The position numbers and the translations under genes are program-made. DNA of 64,000 nucleotides from RGIG5579 sp045541915 (GTDB lineage: Bacteria > Bacillota > Clostridia > Oscillospirales > SIG627). The notes under the pieces are model-generated. The model saw only the letters and a list, made by a program, of their open reading frames with translations, was not told the origin of the DNA and made no database searches. Where the stretch lies: contig JAZQJZ010000012.1 in the NCBI GenBank assembly GCA_045541915.1, positions 62,001 to 126,000 of the forward strand, given 5' to 3'. The first letter of the stretch is position 1. Each line of letters opens with the position of its first letter. Positions 25,666-34,425 of this stretch are shown piece after piece.

Positions 25666-26954
25666 ACCGTGCCAGGCTTTGCGCTTACCGCTCTCTTTGC
25701 AAAAGTGTGGAAGCGGCCGCTTACGCCAGCATTGAAATGGATACCACGCTGCAAAACACCTCCCTATCTCCGGAGGATCGGGCTTTATACAGCCAGCTGT
25801 TTCTGGGCGTGGTGGAAAAAAAGATCACTCTGGATTATCTATTGTCCCGTATTTGCCACGTTCCGTTAAACAAAATGGATCTTTCTGTCCTTTGCATTTT
25901 AGAGTTGGGGTTGTTTCAAATCTTATATTTGGATCGGATCCCGGATCGGGCCGCCATCTTTGAAGCAGGGGAAATGGCAAAGAAATACTGTCCGGCCTCG
26001 CTTGGAGTAATCAACGCCGTTTTGCGCCGTGCTTCCCGGGAAAAGGAAGAGACCCTGGCCTTTTTGGATCTGCCCGGAAAAAAAGGACTTGCTCTGCGAT
26101 ACGGCTATCCCAGGTATCTGGTAACCCTTTGGCAGGACTCTTACGGAAAAGAAAAGTGCCTTGAGATTTTGAAGGCGCAAAACACCCGCGCCGCGCTGAC
26201 ACTGCGCATCAACACATTAAAGACCTCCCTTTCCGATTACACCACTCTTTTGGATCAAGAAAGGATCGAATATCACAAAAATCCACTTTGCCGAAACGGC
26301 ATTACCGTAAAGGAAAGCTGCAATCCCGTAAGCCTACCCGGATTTGAAGAAGGCCTTTTCTTCATTCAGGATGCCGCTGCTCAAAAGGCGGTTGACCTTC
26401 TGGAAGCAAAGCCGGGAGAGCGCATTCTGGACCTGTGCGCCGCACCGGGAGGAAAAAGCTTCGGCGCAGCCATGGATATGGACGGAAAGGGCGAAATTCT
26501 TTCCTGTGACCTATATCCTTCACGATTGGAAAAAATTCAAAGCGGTGCCAAGAGGCTTGGAATCTCCATCATCGGATGCAAGGCCTGTGATTCCTCTCAG
26601 GAAACACCGGAATGGAACGGAACATTTGACCGGGTCATTTGCGATGTTCCCTGCTCCGGATACGGCGTCATCGCAAAAAAGCCGGATATTCGTCACAAAG
26701 ATAAATCCCTTGCCGATGATCTTCCACAGCTTCAGTATTCTATTCTGGAAAAGGGCGCCAAGGCGCTTCGAAGCAGAGGACGACTTCTGTATTCCACCTG
26801 CACATTGAATCCCGCGGAAAACGAAGCGGTGACGGACCGCTTTCTTTCCTTAAATCCTCAGTTTGAGCGAGTAGGAAAAGCGGAAACCATTTTCCCGGTG
26901 GGTGGACAAAACGATGGGTTCTTTTGTGACCTTTTGGAGAAAAAACATGACTGA
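25662..26954 (+). CDS. rsmB: 16S rRNA m5C967 methyltransferase
   Basis: A 430-residue RsmB/Sun-type enzyme, which methylates C967 of 16S rRNA from S-adenosylmethionine. The N-terminal NusB-like RNA-binding domain (about 1-140) is followed by the methyltransferase with motif I DLCAAPGGKS, motif IV DVPCSGYGVIAKKPD (the release Cys) and motif VI YSTCTLNPAENE (the catalytic Cys). I place the start at ATG 25662, which overlaps the fmt stop as ATGA, rather than at the longer open frame from 25434, which would run inside fmt. Confidence 0.93.
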   Translation: MNRARLCAYRSLCKSVEAAAYASIEMDTTLQNTSLSPEDRALYSQLFLGVVEKKITLDYLLSRICHVPLNKMDLSVLCILELGLFQILYLDRIPDRAAIFEAGEMAKKYCPASLGVINAVLRRASREKEETLAFLDLPGKKGLALRYGYPRYLVTLWQDSYGKEKCLEILKAQNTRAALTLRINTLKTSLSDYTTLLDQERIEYHKNPLCRNGITVKESCNPVSLPGFEEGLFFIQDAAAQKAVDLLEAKPGERILDLCAAPGGKSFGAAMDMDGKGEILSCDLYPSRLEKIQSGAKRLGISIIGCKACDSSQETPEWNGTFDRVICDVPCSGYGVIAKKPDIRHKDKSLADDLPQLQYSILEKGAKALRSRGRLLYSTCTLNPAENEAVTDRFLSLNPQFERVGKAETIFPVGGQNDGFFCDLLEKKHD

Positions 26955-27996
26955 AAAATACGATCTCCGCTCTCTTTTTCCGGAAGAGATCCGCGAAATT
27001 TTAAAACAAGAGGGCGTGGAAGCCTACCGTGCCGGGCAAATTGTTTCCTGGCTGGAAAAAGGAGTTTTTTCCTTTTCCGAAATGACAAACCTTTCCAGAG
27101 CACTCAGAGAAAAGTTGGATCGAATCTTTTTCATTTCCAATATGAAAGAAACGGAAAGCCTGGTTTCCCGAATTGACGGAACGGTCAAATATCTGTTCAC
27201 ACTTCCGGACGGAGAATATGTAGAAAGCGTTTTGCTTTCCTACAAGCACGGATACAGCGTTTGTCTTTCCACGCAAGTGGGATGCAAAATGGGATGTCAG
27301 TTCTGCGCATCCACCAAGGCTGGATTTTGCCGGAATCTGACTGCCGGCGAGATCCTCTTACAAATGGTAGAGATTACCAGAGATCAAAGAAAAAACGACC
27401 CGGATTTCCGCATTGGACACGTAGTTTTGATGGGGATTGGCGAACCTCTTGACAATTATGACAATGTCATTCGTTTTCTAAAGCTTTGCAACCACAAGGA
27501 TCTGTTTGGCATCGGCTATCGGAATATTTCCCTTTCCACCTGTGGGATCATTCCAAAGATCCGCCAGCTAATGGAAGAAGAGATGCCCATCACCCTTTCC
27601 ATTTCTCTGCACGCATCCAACTCTCCCCTTCGGGATGAATTGATGCCCGTCAACCGAACATATCCCATGAAGGATCTTTTGAAGATTTGCCGGGAATACA
27701 CCGAAAAAACCGGGCGCAGAATTTCATTCGAATATGCGCTGATTGCCGGAGTGAACGATACGCCAAAGCAAGCGCAGGAGCTGATCGGACTGCTCTCCGG
27801 CTGGCTCAATCATTTAAACCTGATTCCGGTCAACCCCACCAAGGAAACTCAGTTCCGCCCGGGAGACCGGGAAAAAATGAACGCCTTTGCAAAGACTCTT
27901 CAAAAGGCCGGAGTCAATGCCACCATCCGCAGAACCCTGGGCGCTGACATTCAGGCAGCCTGCGGACAACTTCGCAGAGAAAAGCAACTGATTTAA
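26947..27996 (+). CDS. rlmN: 23S rRNA A2503 methyltransferase
   Basis: A 349-residue radical-SAM enzyme that methylates C2 of A2503 in 23S rRNA and of A37 in some tRNAs. The cluster motif is CKMGCQFCAS (CX3CX2C), GEPLDNYDN is the SAM-binding GEP motif, and the methyl-carrying Cys is in AACGQLR near the C-terminus. The start is ATG 26947, which overlaps the rsmB stop by 8 bases and gives MTEKYDLRSL, the family start; a longer frame at 26902 lies in rsmB. Confidence 0.95.
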   Translation: MTEKYDLRSLFPEEIREILKQEGVEAYRAGQIVSWLEKGVFSFSEMTNLSRALREKLDRIFFISNMKETESLVSRIDGTVKYLFTLPDGEYVESVLLSYKHGYSVCLSTQVGCKMGCQFCASTKAGFCRNLTAGEILLQMVEITRDQRKNDPDFRIGHVVLMGIGEPLDNYDNVIRFLKLCNHKDLFGIGYRNISLSTCGIIPKIRQLMEEEMPITLSISLHASNSPLRDELMPVNRTYPMKDLLKICREYTEKTGRRISFEYALIAGVNDTPKQAQELIGLLSGWLNHLNLIPVNPTKETQFRPGDREKMNAFAKTLQKAGVNATIRRTLGADIQAACGQLRREKQLI

Positions 27997-28006
27997 GGAG
28001 AAATAC

Positions 28007-28786
28007 ATGCAGTATTACGGTTCCACCGATCAAGGCATTCGCAGAAGCAGCAACCAGGATGCCTTCCAGATCAAGATCGCAGGGAATTTGCTCATTGCTA
28101 CCGTGTGTGACGGAATGGGCGGTGCCAACGGCGGACATATTGCCAGTGCCATTGGCGTACAGACCTACACCAAAAAGCTTTCAAAATACATTAACTCTGC
28201 CCTCAGCTTTGTTTATCTGGGGGACATTCCGGAATTCGGCCTTCCTTGCGAGGATTTTCCGGAATTGAGGCTTTCAGATTTCATTTCCAAGTCTGTGGAT
28301 CTGGCCAATGCAGAGGTATTCAAAACCGCGGAAGCAGATTCCTCTCTTTACGGAATGGGAACCACGCTTACCTCTTGCATTGTGACGCCCAAGGGAATTG
28401 TGACCGCCAACATTGGTGACAGCCGCATCTATTATGTAAAGGACGGGGTCATTTCCAAATTGACCCACGATCACTCTCTGGTACAAAACCTCATCGATGA
28501 AGGCAAGATCTCCGAAAAAGAAGCCCAACATCACCCCAACCGGAACATCATTCTTCGGGCTTTGGGCGTGGACGAAAAGGTGGAGGCTGACATTCAGTGC
28601 TTTCCCTACACCAAAGGAACCTTGCTTCTTTGCAGCGACGGACTTTCCAATTATTTTGACGAAAACTTCTTCTTACAAACGCTGGAAAGTCGGCGGAGCT
28701 GCCAGGAAAAAGCAGAGCTCCTCATTGAATATGCCAATTCCTGCGGCGGTGCAGATAATATTACCGCAGTGGTAATCAAGCTTTAA
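28007..28786 (+). CDS. prpC: PP2C-type Ser/Thr phosphatase
   Basis: A 259-residue PPM/PP2C phosphatase that removes phosphate from targets of the neighbouring kinase. Metal-binding motifs are visible: SNQDAF near the N-terminus, VCDGMGGANGG, NIGDSRIYYV, SDGLSNYF and GGADNITAVV at the end. AAGGAG precedes the ATG. The prpC-prkC-rsgA order is conserved in Firmicutes and supports a role in sensing cell-wall state and in spore germination. Confidence 0.95.
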   Translation: MQYYGSTDQGIRRSSNQDAFQIKIAGNLLIATVCDGMGGANGGHIASAIGVQTYTKKLSKYINSALSFVYLGDIPEFGLPCEDFPELRLSDFISKSVDLANAEVFKTAEADSSLYGMGTTLTSCIVTPKGIVTANIGDSRIYYVKDGVISKLTHDHSLVQNLIDEGKISEKEAQHHPNRNIILRALGVDEKVEADIQCFPYTKGTLLLCSDGLSNYFDENFFLQTLESRRSCQEKAELLIEYANSCGGADNITAVVIKL

Positions 28787-28801
28787 GGAAAGGAGAACCG
28801 T

Positions 28802-30628
28802 ATGGATTCCACTCATAACAAATACGAGCACATGGTGGGAAAGGTCATCGATGACCGATATGAAATTCAACAAGTAAAGGGAATCGGCGGTATGGCCGTG
28901 GTTCTGAAAGCCAAGGATCGGCTGAAAAACCGTACCGTTGCCATTAAAATGCTGAATGAAAAGCACGAAGGCGATTCCGCATCCGTGCGTCGCTTCGTCA
29001 ACGAATCCAAGGCCATTGCGCTTCTCTCCAACGAACACATTGTGGATATTTACGATGTTGCTTTCTCCGGTAAAAACAAATATCTGGTGATGGAATACAT
29101 CGACGGGATCACCTTGCGCGAATATATGAAGCGCAGCGGTCCCCTGGGTCTGGAAAAGAGTCTTGACTTTGCCATCCAGATCCTCTCTGCCCTGCAGCAC
29201 GCTCACGAAAAGGGCGTCGTTCACCGGGATATTAAGCCTCAGAACATTATGGTTCAGGCAAACGGAAAATTGAAGGTAACCGATTTTGGCATTGCCCAGA
29301 TCAGCGATGCCAATCAGCAGAATGCCGGCGTTGCCATGGGAACTGTGTACTATATTTCCCCGGAGCAGGCAAGCGGCAAGACCACCACCTTCTCCTCTGA
29401 TATTTACTCGGTCGGTGTTATGCTTTACGAAATGGTAACCGGAAAACTCCCCTTTGAAGGAGATACTCCCCTTTCCATTGCCATGATGCAGGTAAACACC
29501 AAGCCCACCCGTCCTCGGAAAATCGATCCGAAGATCCCCCAGGGTGTGGAGCAGATCATTTTAAGAGCCATGAACAAGGCGCCGGAAAACCGGTTCCGTT
29601 CCGCCAAATCTATGCTCCGCGCCTGCGAGATCGTGAAGAAGGATAAAACGGTGGTATTCGAAGAACCAAAGGCCACTGTTTCCAATAAAGCCCCTGCTCC
29701 AAAGCCGAAGCAGGAGGAAGATGCACCGAAAAAGCGCGTAAAATCCGCCTCTCATACGCTTTTCCCCATTGTTTTGGGCGTTACCACCGCATTTTTAATG
29801 GTTCTTGCGGTGGCCGGTATCATTCTCTTGTCCTCCTTGATCAACATGACAAGCGAGGATAACACCCTGGTAGTTCCCATCCCAAACCTGGTGGGACAGA
29901 CCTTGACCGAGGAATCCATCGCCCGTTTGGAAGCACAGAACATTGTTCTTTCCATCACGGAAGTGAACAACGATATTTATTCCGCCGGACAGATCGTTTC
30001 CCAATCTCCGGAAGGCGGCCAAACCAGAAAGGTTGCTTCGAAGGATAAGATGGTCACAGTAGAGGTGGAAATCTCTGCCGGCAAGAGCAGTTTTATTCTG
30101 GATTCCTATCAGAATCAAGACTACCGCGACGTTCAGATTGCGTTGGCCGGTCTGGGAGCCAAGGTTACCATTGAAGAAAAATATGACGGTGAGGTCATCA
30201 AGGGCTATGTGATCTCCACCACACCGGAAGCCGGCGCATCTGTAAAAAACGGAGATACGGTAACGCTTGTGGTTTCCAAGGGTGGGGAAAGCGCCAACGC
30301 GGCAATGGTATCCTTGGAGGGATTGTCTCTCGGAGAGGCAAAGCAAAAGCTTTGGGCCAACCATTTTGCGGTGGGTTCCATTAGCAAGCAATATTCTGAA
30401 ACGGTTCCGGAGGGATGCGTGATCAGACAGAGTGTTCCTGCCGGAGAAATGCATCCGCAAAAATATACGGTGGTAGATCTTGTAATTAGCCTGGGTGCTC
30501 CCCCAGCACCGCCTACCACCACAACCAAGGAAGAAGAAAACAAACCGGAGCAAAATCAAGCAGAAGCGACCACAACGACGACCACAACCACCGCTGCTAC
30601 AACCACCACCTCTTCCCCACGAAACTGA
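28802..30628 (+). CDS. prkC: PASTA-domain Ser/Thr kinase
   Basis: A 608-residue membrane kinase of the PrkC/StkP family. The cytoplasmic kinase domain (about 18-275) has GIGGMAVV, the catalytic Lys in VAIKML, HRDIKPQN and DFGIAQ; a basic linker leads to one membrane segment (about 318-345, VLGVTTAFLMVLAVAGII). Outside are three PASTA domains (from VPIPNLVGQ, SFILDSYQNQ and AAMVSLEGLS), which in relatives bind muropeptides. The last 50 residues are a Pro/Glu and then poly-Thr tail, a low-complexity wall-spanning type of end not found in B. subtilis PrkC. In B. subtilis this kinase triggers germination in response to peptidoglycan fragments. Confidence 0.95.
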   Translation: MDSTHNKYEHMVGKVIDDRYEIQQVKGIGGMAVVLKAKDRLKNRTVAIKMLNEKHEGDSASVRRFVNESKAIALLSNEHIVDIYDVAFSGKNKYLVMEYIDGITLREYMKRSGPLGLEKSLDFAIQILSALQHAHEKGVVHRDIKPQNIMVQANGKLKVTDFGIAQISDANQQNAGVAMGTVYYISPEQASGKTTTFSSDIYSVGVMLYEMVTGKLPFEGDTPLSIAMMQVNTKPTRPRKIDPKIPQGVEQIILRAMNKAPENRFRSAKSMLRACEIVKKDKTVVFEEPKATVSNKAPAPKPKQEEDAPKKRVKSASHTLFPIVLGVTTAFLMVLAVAGIILLSSLINMTSEDNTLVVPIPNLVGQTLTEESIARLEAQNIVLSITEVNNDIYSAGQIVSQSPEGGQTRKVASKDKMVTVEVEISAGKSSFILDSYQNQDYRDVQIALAGLGAKVTIEEKYDGEVIKGYVISTTPEAGASVKNGDTVTLVVSKGGESANAAMVSLEGLSLGEAKQKLWANHFAVGSISKQYSETVPEGCVIRQSVPAGEMHPQKYTVVDLVISLGAPPAPPTTTTKEEENKPEQNQAEATTTTTTTTAATTTTSSPRN

Positions 30629-30632
30629 AACG

Positions 30633-31589
30633 ATGGAAGAAAAAGGAAGAGTTTTAAGCCTTTCCGGCGGACTTTACACTGTCAAAACAGAATCTGATGC
30701 TCTGCTTTGCTTTGCCAAGGGAAGCTTTCGCCGAGACCAGGTTCGTCCCACAGCCGGTGATCTTGTGATGATCGACCGAGAAGAAAAGATCGGTCAAAAA
30801 GAAAAAAATATGGGGGCAAGAGGCCTGATCACAAAGATTCTTCCCCGCAAAAATATTTTGATCCGCCCCCCTCTTGCCAATCTGGATACCCTTTTTTTGG
30901 TGGTGGCAGTCAAGGATCCGGAGCCGGTGCTCCTTTCAGTAGATAAGCTTCTTTCCATTGCCAAGCACAACGACATCAATGCCGTTTTGGTATTCACAAA
31001 AAAGGAACTGGATCCGGAGCGAAGCGAGGAACTGGTTTCCTTATACCGCAAGGCCGGTTTTTCAGCCTTAGCCGTAACCAAATGGGAGGAAGAAGAGGCT
31101 CGGTCTCTTCTATACCCTTGTATTCAAGGGAACCTTTGCGCTCTGGCCGGTGCCAGCGGAGTGGGGAAATCCACCTTGATCAACACTCTTTTTCCGATGA
31201 TCTCTGCTGAAACAGGCGTCTTGAGCGAAAAAACGCAGCGCGGCAAACACACCACAAGACAAAGCACCCTTTATGACATCTCCTCACTTTTAAACGAAGA
31301 CAGAGAGGTATTCGTTGCTGATACGCCCGGCTTTTCCCTTTTGGATTTTGAACGGTTCTTCTTTATGGATCAAGAGGACCTGGTATACTCCTTCCCCGAA
31401 TTTCTACCGTTTTTGGGAACGTGCAAATATACCAAGTGTTCCCACCAAACGGAGGACGGATGCCGCATTTTAGAAGCGGTGCAGAAAGGGAAAATTGCCT
31501 CCTCTCGGCATAAGAGTTACTGCACCCTTTATCGGGAATTGGGAAAAACAAAAGCCTGGGAAACCGATAAGAAAAAAACAAGAAGATAA
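30633..31589 (+). CDS. rsgA: Ribosome small-subunit-dependent GTPase A
   Basis: A 318-residue circularly permuted GTPase that helps mature the 30S subunit. In order: an OB-fold (1 to about 70), the G4-like TKKELD, G1 GASGVGKSTLIN, G3 DTPGFS, and a C-terminal zinc domain (CKYTKCSH then a Cys in DGC). The ATG at 30633 is five bases after the prkC stop and starts MEEKGRVLSLSGG as usual; the longer frame from 30495 overlaps the prkC tail. It is the last gene of the operon before a strong terminator. Confidence 0.94.
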   Translation: MEEKGRVLSLSGGLYTVKTESDALLCFAKGSFRRDQVRPTAGDLVMIDREEKIGQKEKNMGARGLITKILPRKNILIRPPLANLDTLFLVVAVKDPEPVLLSVDKLLSIAKHNDINAVLVFTKKELDPERSEELVSLYRKAGFSALAVTKWEEEEARSLLYPCIQGNLCALAGASGVGKSTLINTLFPMISAETGVLSEKTQRGKHTTRQSTLYDISSLLNEDREVFVADTPGFSLLDFERFFFMDQEDLVYSFPEFLPFLGTCKYTKCSHQTEDGCRILEAVQKGKIASSRHKSYCTLYRELGKTKAWETDKKKTRR

Positions 31590-31619
31590 AAAAACAACCG
31601 CGAAAGCGGTTGTTTTTTT
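31588..31619. terminator. Bidirectional intrinsic terminator
   Basis: A stem of aaaaaaacaaccgc with its complement and a GAAA tetraloop has T7 on both strands. It ends the rsgA transcript and the convergent araC-type gene. Confidence 0.95.
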
Positions 31620-32478
31620 ACTTTTTTTTGCCGAACTGGGCTCGGTATTGATTGGGAAGTAGATTTTTGTGCTTGAAGAAAAACAGCTCAAAGCCCCGCA
31701 AGGTGGAGTAACCACACTGCTCTGCCACGGATGATACGGGAAGAAGCGTATTGGAAAGAAGATTTTCCGCCACCTGCAAACGGGTCTGCTCCAATTTCTG
31801 GGAAAAGGTCAAGCCCAAGCAAGACTGAAGCAGACGATTGGTATGGGTTTTGCTGTAATTGAGTTTTTCTGCCAGATCCTGAACCGTAATGTTCTCGCTG
31901 TAATGACGGGAAAAATAATTGTTGATAAAAATTCTTTGATTCAGCCGGTTCTGACGCTTTTGAAATACCTCATTCTCTCCCTTTTCCTCGTCTCTTTCCG
32001 GCAGGATCGAGGCAATGATGTGGCTAATGATGATCCCAAGATAAGACCGGATCTGGAAGAGGCGAAGCGTATCATGAGGCCGAAGGATATGAGCATAAAT
32101 ATAAGAGATATTCTGAAAGATCTCACTGACAGTATCTTCGCTTGCAAGATAAACAAAATAAGGCTTTTCAAAATACGATCCTACATCTTGCCTTATGAGA
32201 AAGCGAAGATTGAACTTTTTTAAATCTTCCGTGCAGCACTCCAGATGATGAACTGTGTGGGGGGAAAGAACAAAAATATCCCGTTCCCGAAGCACGGTTC
32301 GTTCCGTTCCACAGCAAACCGTAAGACTTCCCTTCTCCACAAAATAAACCTCATAGGTAGAATGCTCGTGGGGAGAAAAGGAGCTACGCACATTTTGCAT
32401 GGCATTGAAATGATCCACCTGAGCATCCAGACGAAGTCCCTCAATGGACAGAGAAACATCAAAAAGAATATCTTCCAT
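31618..32478 (-). CDS. AraC-family transcription regulator
   Basis: A 286-residue AraC/XylS regulator. The N-terminal half resembles the sugar-sensing cupin domain (SPHEHSTYEVYFVEKGSLTV and VLSPHTVHHLE); the C-terminal 95 residues hold the two helix-turn-helix motifs (ITVQDLAEKLNYSKTHTNRLLQ and SSVAEQCGYSTLRGFELFF). It is divergent from the glycyl-radical operon that begins at 32661 and shares a 180-base intergenic region with it, so it is very probably that operon's activator, responding to a sugar or sugar acid. The ligand is unknown. Confidence 0.9.
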   Translation of the reverse strand: MEDILFDVSLSIEGLRLDAQVDHFNAMQNVRSSFSPHEHSTYEVYFVEKGSLTVCCGTERTVLRERDIFVLSPHTVHHLECCTEDLKKFNLRFLIRQDVGSYFEKPYFVYLASEDTVSEIFQNISYIYAHILRPHDTLRLFQIRSYLGIIISHIIASILPERDEEKGENEVFQKRQNRLNQRIFINNYFSRHYSENITVQDLAEKLNYSKTHTNRLLQSCLGLTFSQKLEQTRLQVAENLLSNTLLPVSSVAEQCGYSTLRGFELFFFKHKNLLPNQYRAQFGKKK

Positions 32479-32600
32479 ACCGGCTCCTTTGTTACGTGAT
32501 TTTCTTTATTGTATCATCGAAAAGCGAAAAAATCAACCAAAAACCATCAAAAAACAGAAGAATAGAGCCATATTTTTTCCAATTTTGGCATTATTGTCTG

Positions 32601-32630
32601 TTTACACGGTATCAGAGCGCGTGATATAAT
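32601..32630 (+). promoter_or_regulatory. Promoter of the glycyl-radical operon
   Basis: TTTACA (32601-32606), an 18-base spacer and TATAAT (32625-32630) lie 30 bases upstream of the ATG at 32661, inside the region shared with the divergent AraC-type gene. The AT-rich 32479-32600 probably holds the regulator's sites; I see no clear repeat. Confidence 0.7.
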
Positions 32631-32660
32631 ACCCATAGAAGAAAAAGGAGAAGAAATACG

Positions 32661-33659
32661 ATGATCTCAAAGTTTTTAGCTGAAACTCACGTAATTGGCG
32701 CCGCCATTATTGAATCCAAGGATCATGGGCATTTATTGATGTATTCCTCCAACGATGGAAAACACTTTTTAAAGAGTTATGATCTGTTTCGTACCATTGC
32801 GGAGAGCTGGGTGGTTCCCTTGGGCTCTATTACGGCAAATGCAAATTTGATTCGCTTGAAAGACGGCCGTTTGATGACCATCGTACGTCAGATCAGCTCC
32901 GATCCGGCCATTGCGGAAAACAAAGGGGCGGATTTCTACACTGCCTTTTCTGAGGACGACGGTTATCATTTTGAATTGGGCAACAAGATCAACGAAAAAA
33001 GCGGTTGCTATTACCTGATGAATCAGCGTCTTTGCCGCACCCATACCGGAAGAATTCTGCTTCCCGTTGCCTATGTACCGGAAGAATACTTAATTAAAGA
33101 AGAATTTTTTGAAAAAAGCGGTTTTGCAGGATGCTTCTTCTCCGATGACGAAGGAGAAACCTGGAGCGAAGGAAGCTTTCTGGTGCCGAAGAATGCAGAT
33201 CAGCTTTCCGAGCCTTGCGTAGCACAGGGCGAAGATGAACTGGTTCATCTTTATGCACGCACCGGCTATGGCTATTTGTACCGCTCCATCTCCCATGATA
33301 ACGGAGAAACCTGGGAAGAAGAGGTTCCCTCCTCCCTTCGCAGCCCCTGCGCTCCCTTTACCATTACATTTGATTCCCATTCCAAGCAGTTTTTCGCTGT
33401 TTGGGACAATTCCTTCCCGGGCCTTGTGCATCAGTATCCCAGAAGCCCCATTTGCTTGGCAAAAAGTTCGGACTGCATTCATTGGGAAATGGTTTGCGAG
33501 TTAGACCAGGACCCCATGAAGGGATACGGCTATCCCGCCGTTTACTTTACGGAAAAAGAGGTTCTTGTTACCTATTACGAAAGCTATTCCAGAAAATTCA
33601 GCCGTCCTGAGCAGAATTTGAAAATGCGTCTTTTTGAAAGAGAAGAATTGGGTCTTTAA
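32661..33659 (+). CDS. Asp-box (BNR) sialidase-fold protein
   Basis: A 332-residue protein with a sialidase-type six-bladed propeller signature. Asp-boxes SxDxGxTW are seen as SDDEGETWSEG and SHDNGETWEEE, and a third more degenerate one near DDGYHFE. There is no signal peptide, so it should be cytoplasmic, unlike most sialidases, and I do not see the FRIP/YRIP motif that carries the first arginine of the catalytic triad. It may hydrolyse an imported glycoside or have another role. It is the first gene of the operon and has AAAGGAG before the ATG. Confidence 0.75.
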   Translation: MISKFLAETHVIGAAIIESKDHGHLLMYSSNDGKHFLKSYDLFRTIAESWVVPLGSITANANLIRLKDGRLMTIVRQISSDPAIAENKGADFYTAFSEDDGYHFELGNKINEKSGCYYLMNQRLCRTHTGRILLPVAYVPEEYLIKEEFFEKSGFAGCFFSDDEGETWSEGSFLVPKNADQLSEPCVAQGEDELVHLYARTGYGYLYRSISHDNGETWEEEVPSSLRSPCAPFTITFDSHSKQFFAVWDNSFPGLVHQYPRSPICLAKSSDCIHWEMVCELDQDPMKGYGYPAVYFTEKEVLVTYYESYSRKFSRPEQNLKMRLFEREELGL

Positions 33660-33660
33660 A

Positions 33661-34425
33661 ATGACTGGAAAAATTGCCGATATTCAGCGATTTTCCCTTC
33701 ACGATGGGCCCGGAATCCGTACCACAGTCTTTTTCAAGGGATGTCCCCTTTCTTGCCGGTGGTGTCATAATCCGGAATGTATTTCCTTTGACACTCAGAC
33801 TCTCTTTTATCCTGAAAAATGCATTGGCTGCGGCCGTTGCCAGGAGGGCTGCTTTTCCGGTGCGAGGGTCATTTGCGGAAAAGAATGGTCGCCGGCCGAC
33901 CTTTTAAAAGAGATCCTAAGAGATTTGCCTTATTATACCAACGGTGGCGGTGTTACCTTTTCCGGCGGCGAGCCGCTGGCTCAACCGGAGTTTTTAAAGG
34001 AGATGATTCTTCTTTGCAAGAAAAACAGGATTCACACAGCCATTGAAACCTCTCTTTTTCTTTACGATGAAGAGATCTTCAAGCTCACAGATCTTGTGAT
34101 GGCAGATCTTAAAATTTGGGATCGCGATCTGCACCGGGAATGGACCGGAGTAGACAACCGTGTGATCAAGGAAAATTTCGAAAAGCTAGACCGTTTGGGT
34201 GTTCCCATCATTGCCAGAACCCCCATCATTCCCGAAATTTCACAAGAAATTCCGGAGATTTCCAATTTCTTAAAGAGACTGAAATCCGTTCAAAAGTACG
34301 AGCTCTTGCCTTACCATCCTTTGGGGCTGGAAAAGGCCGATGCTCTCAACAAACCACGAGAAACATTTACGATTCCTACAGAAGAGTGGATGAGAAAGGT
34401 GAATATCTATGCTTTCCTACGCTGA
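33661..34425 (+). CDS. Glycyl-radical enzyme activase (radical SAM)
   Basis: A 254-residue activase that uses SAM and a [4Fe-4S] cluster to create the glycyl radical on its partner. The radical-SAM motif CPLSCRWC (Cys28, 32, 35) follows the family start IQRFSLHDGPGIRTTVFFKG. A single extra ferredoxin-type motif, CIGCGRCQEGC (Cys54, 57, 60, 64), is inserted after it; many activases of non-PFL enzymes carry two such motifs and PFL activase carries none. The SAM-binding FSGGEPLAQPE motif is intact. The start is ATG 33661, one base after the previous stop; its end overlaps the enzyme gene by 17 bases, which ties the two together. Confidence 0.93.
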   Translation: MTGKIADIQRFSLHDGPGIRTTVFFKGCPLSCRWCHNPECISFDTQTLFYPEKCIGCGRCQEGCFSGARVICGKEWSPADLLKEILRDLPYYTNGGGVTFSGGEPLAQPEFLKEMILLCKKNRIHTAIETSLFLYDEEIFKLTDLVMADLKIWDRDLHREWTGVDNRVIKENFEKLDRLGVPIIARTPIIPEISQEIPEISNFLKRLKSVQKYELLPYHPLGLEKADALNKPRETFTIPTEEWMRKVNIYAFLR

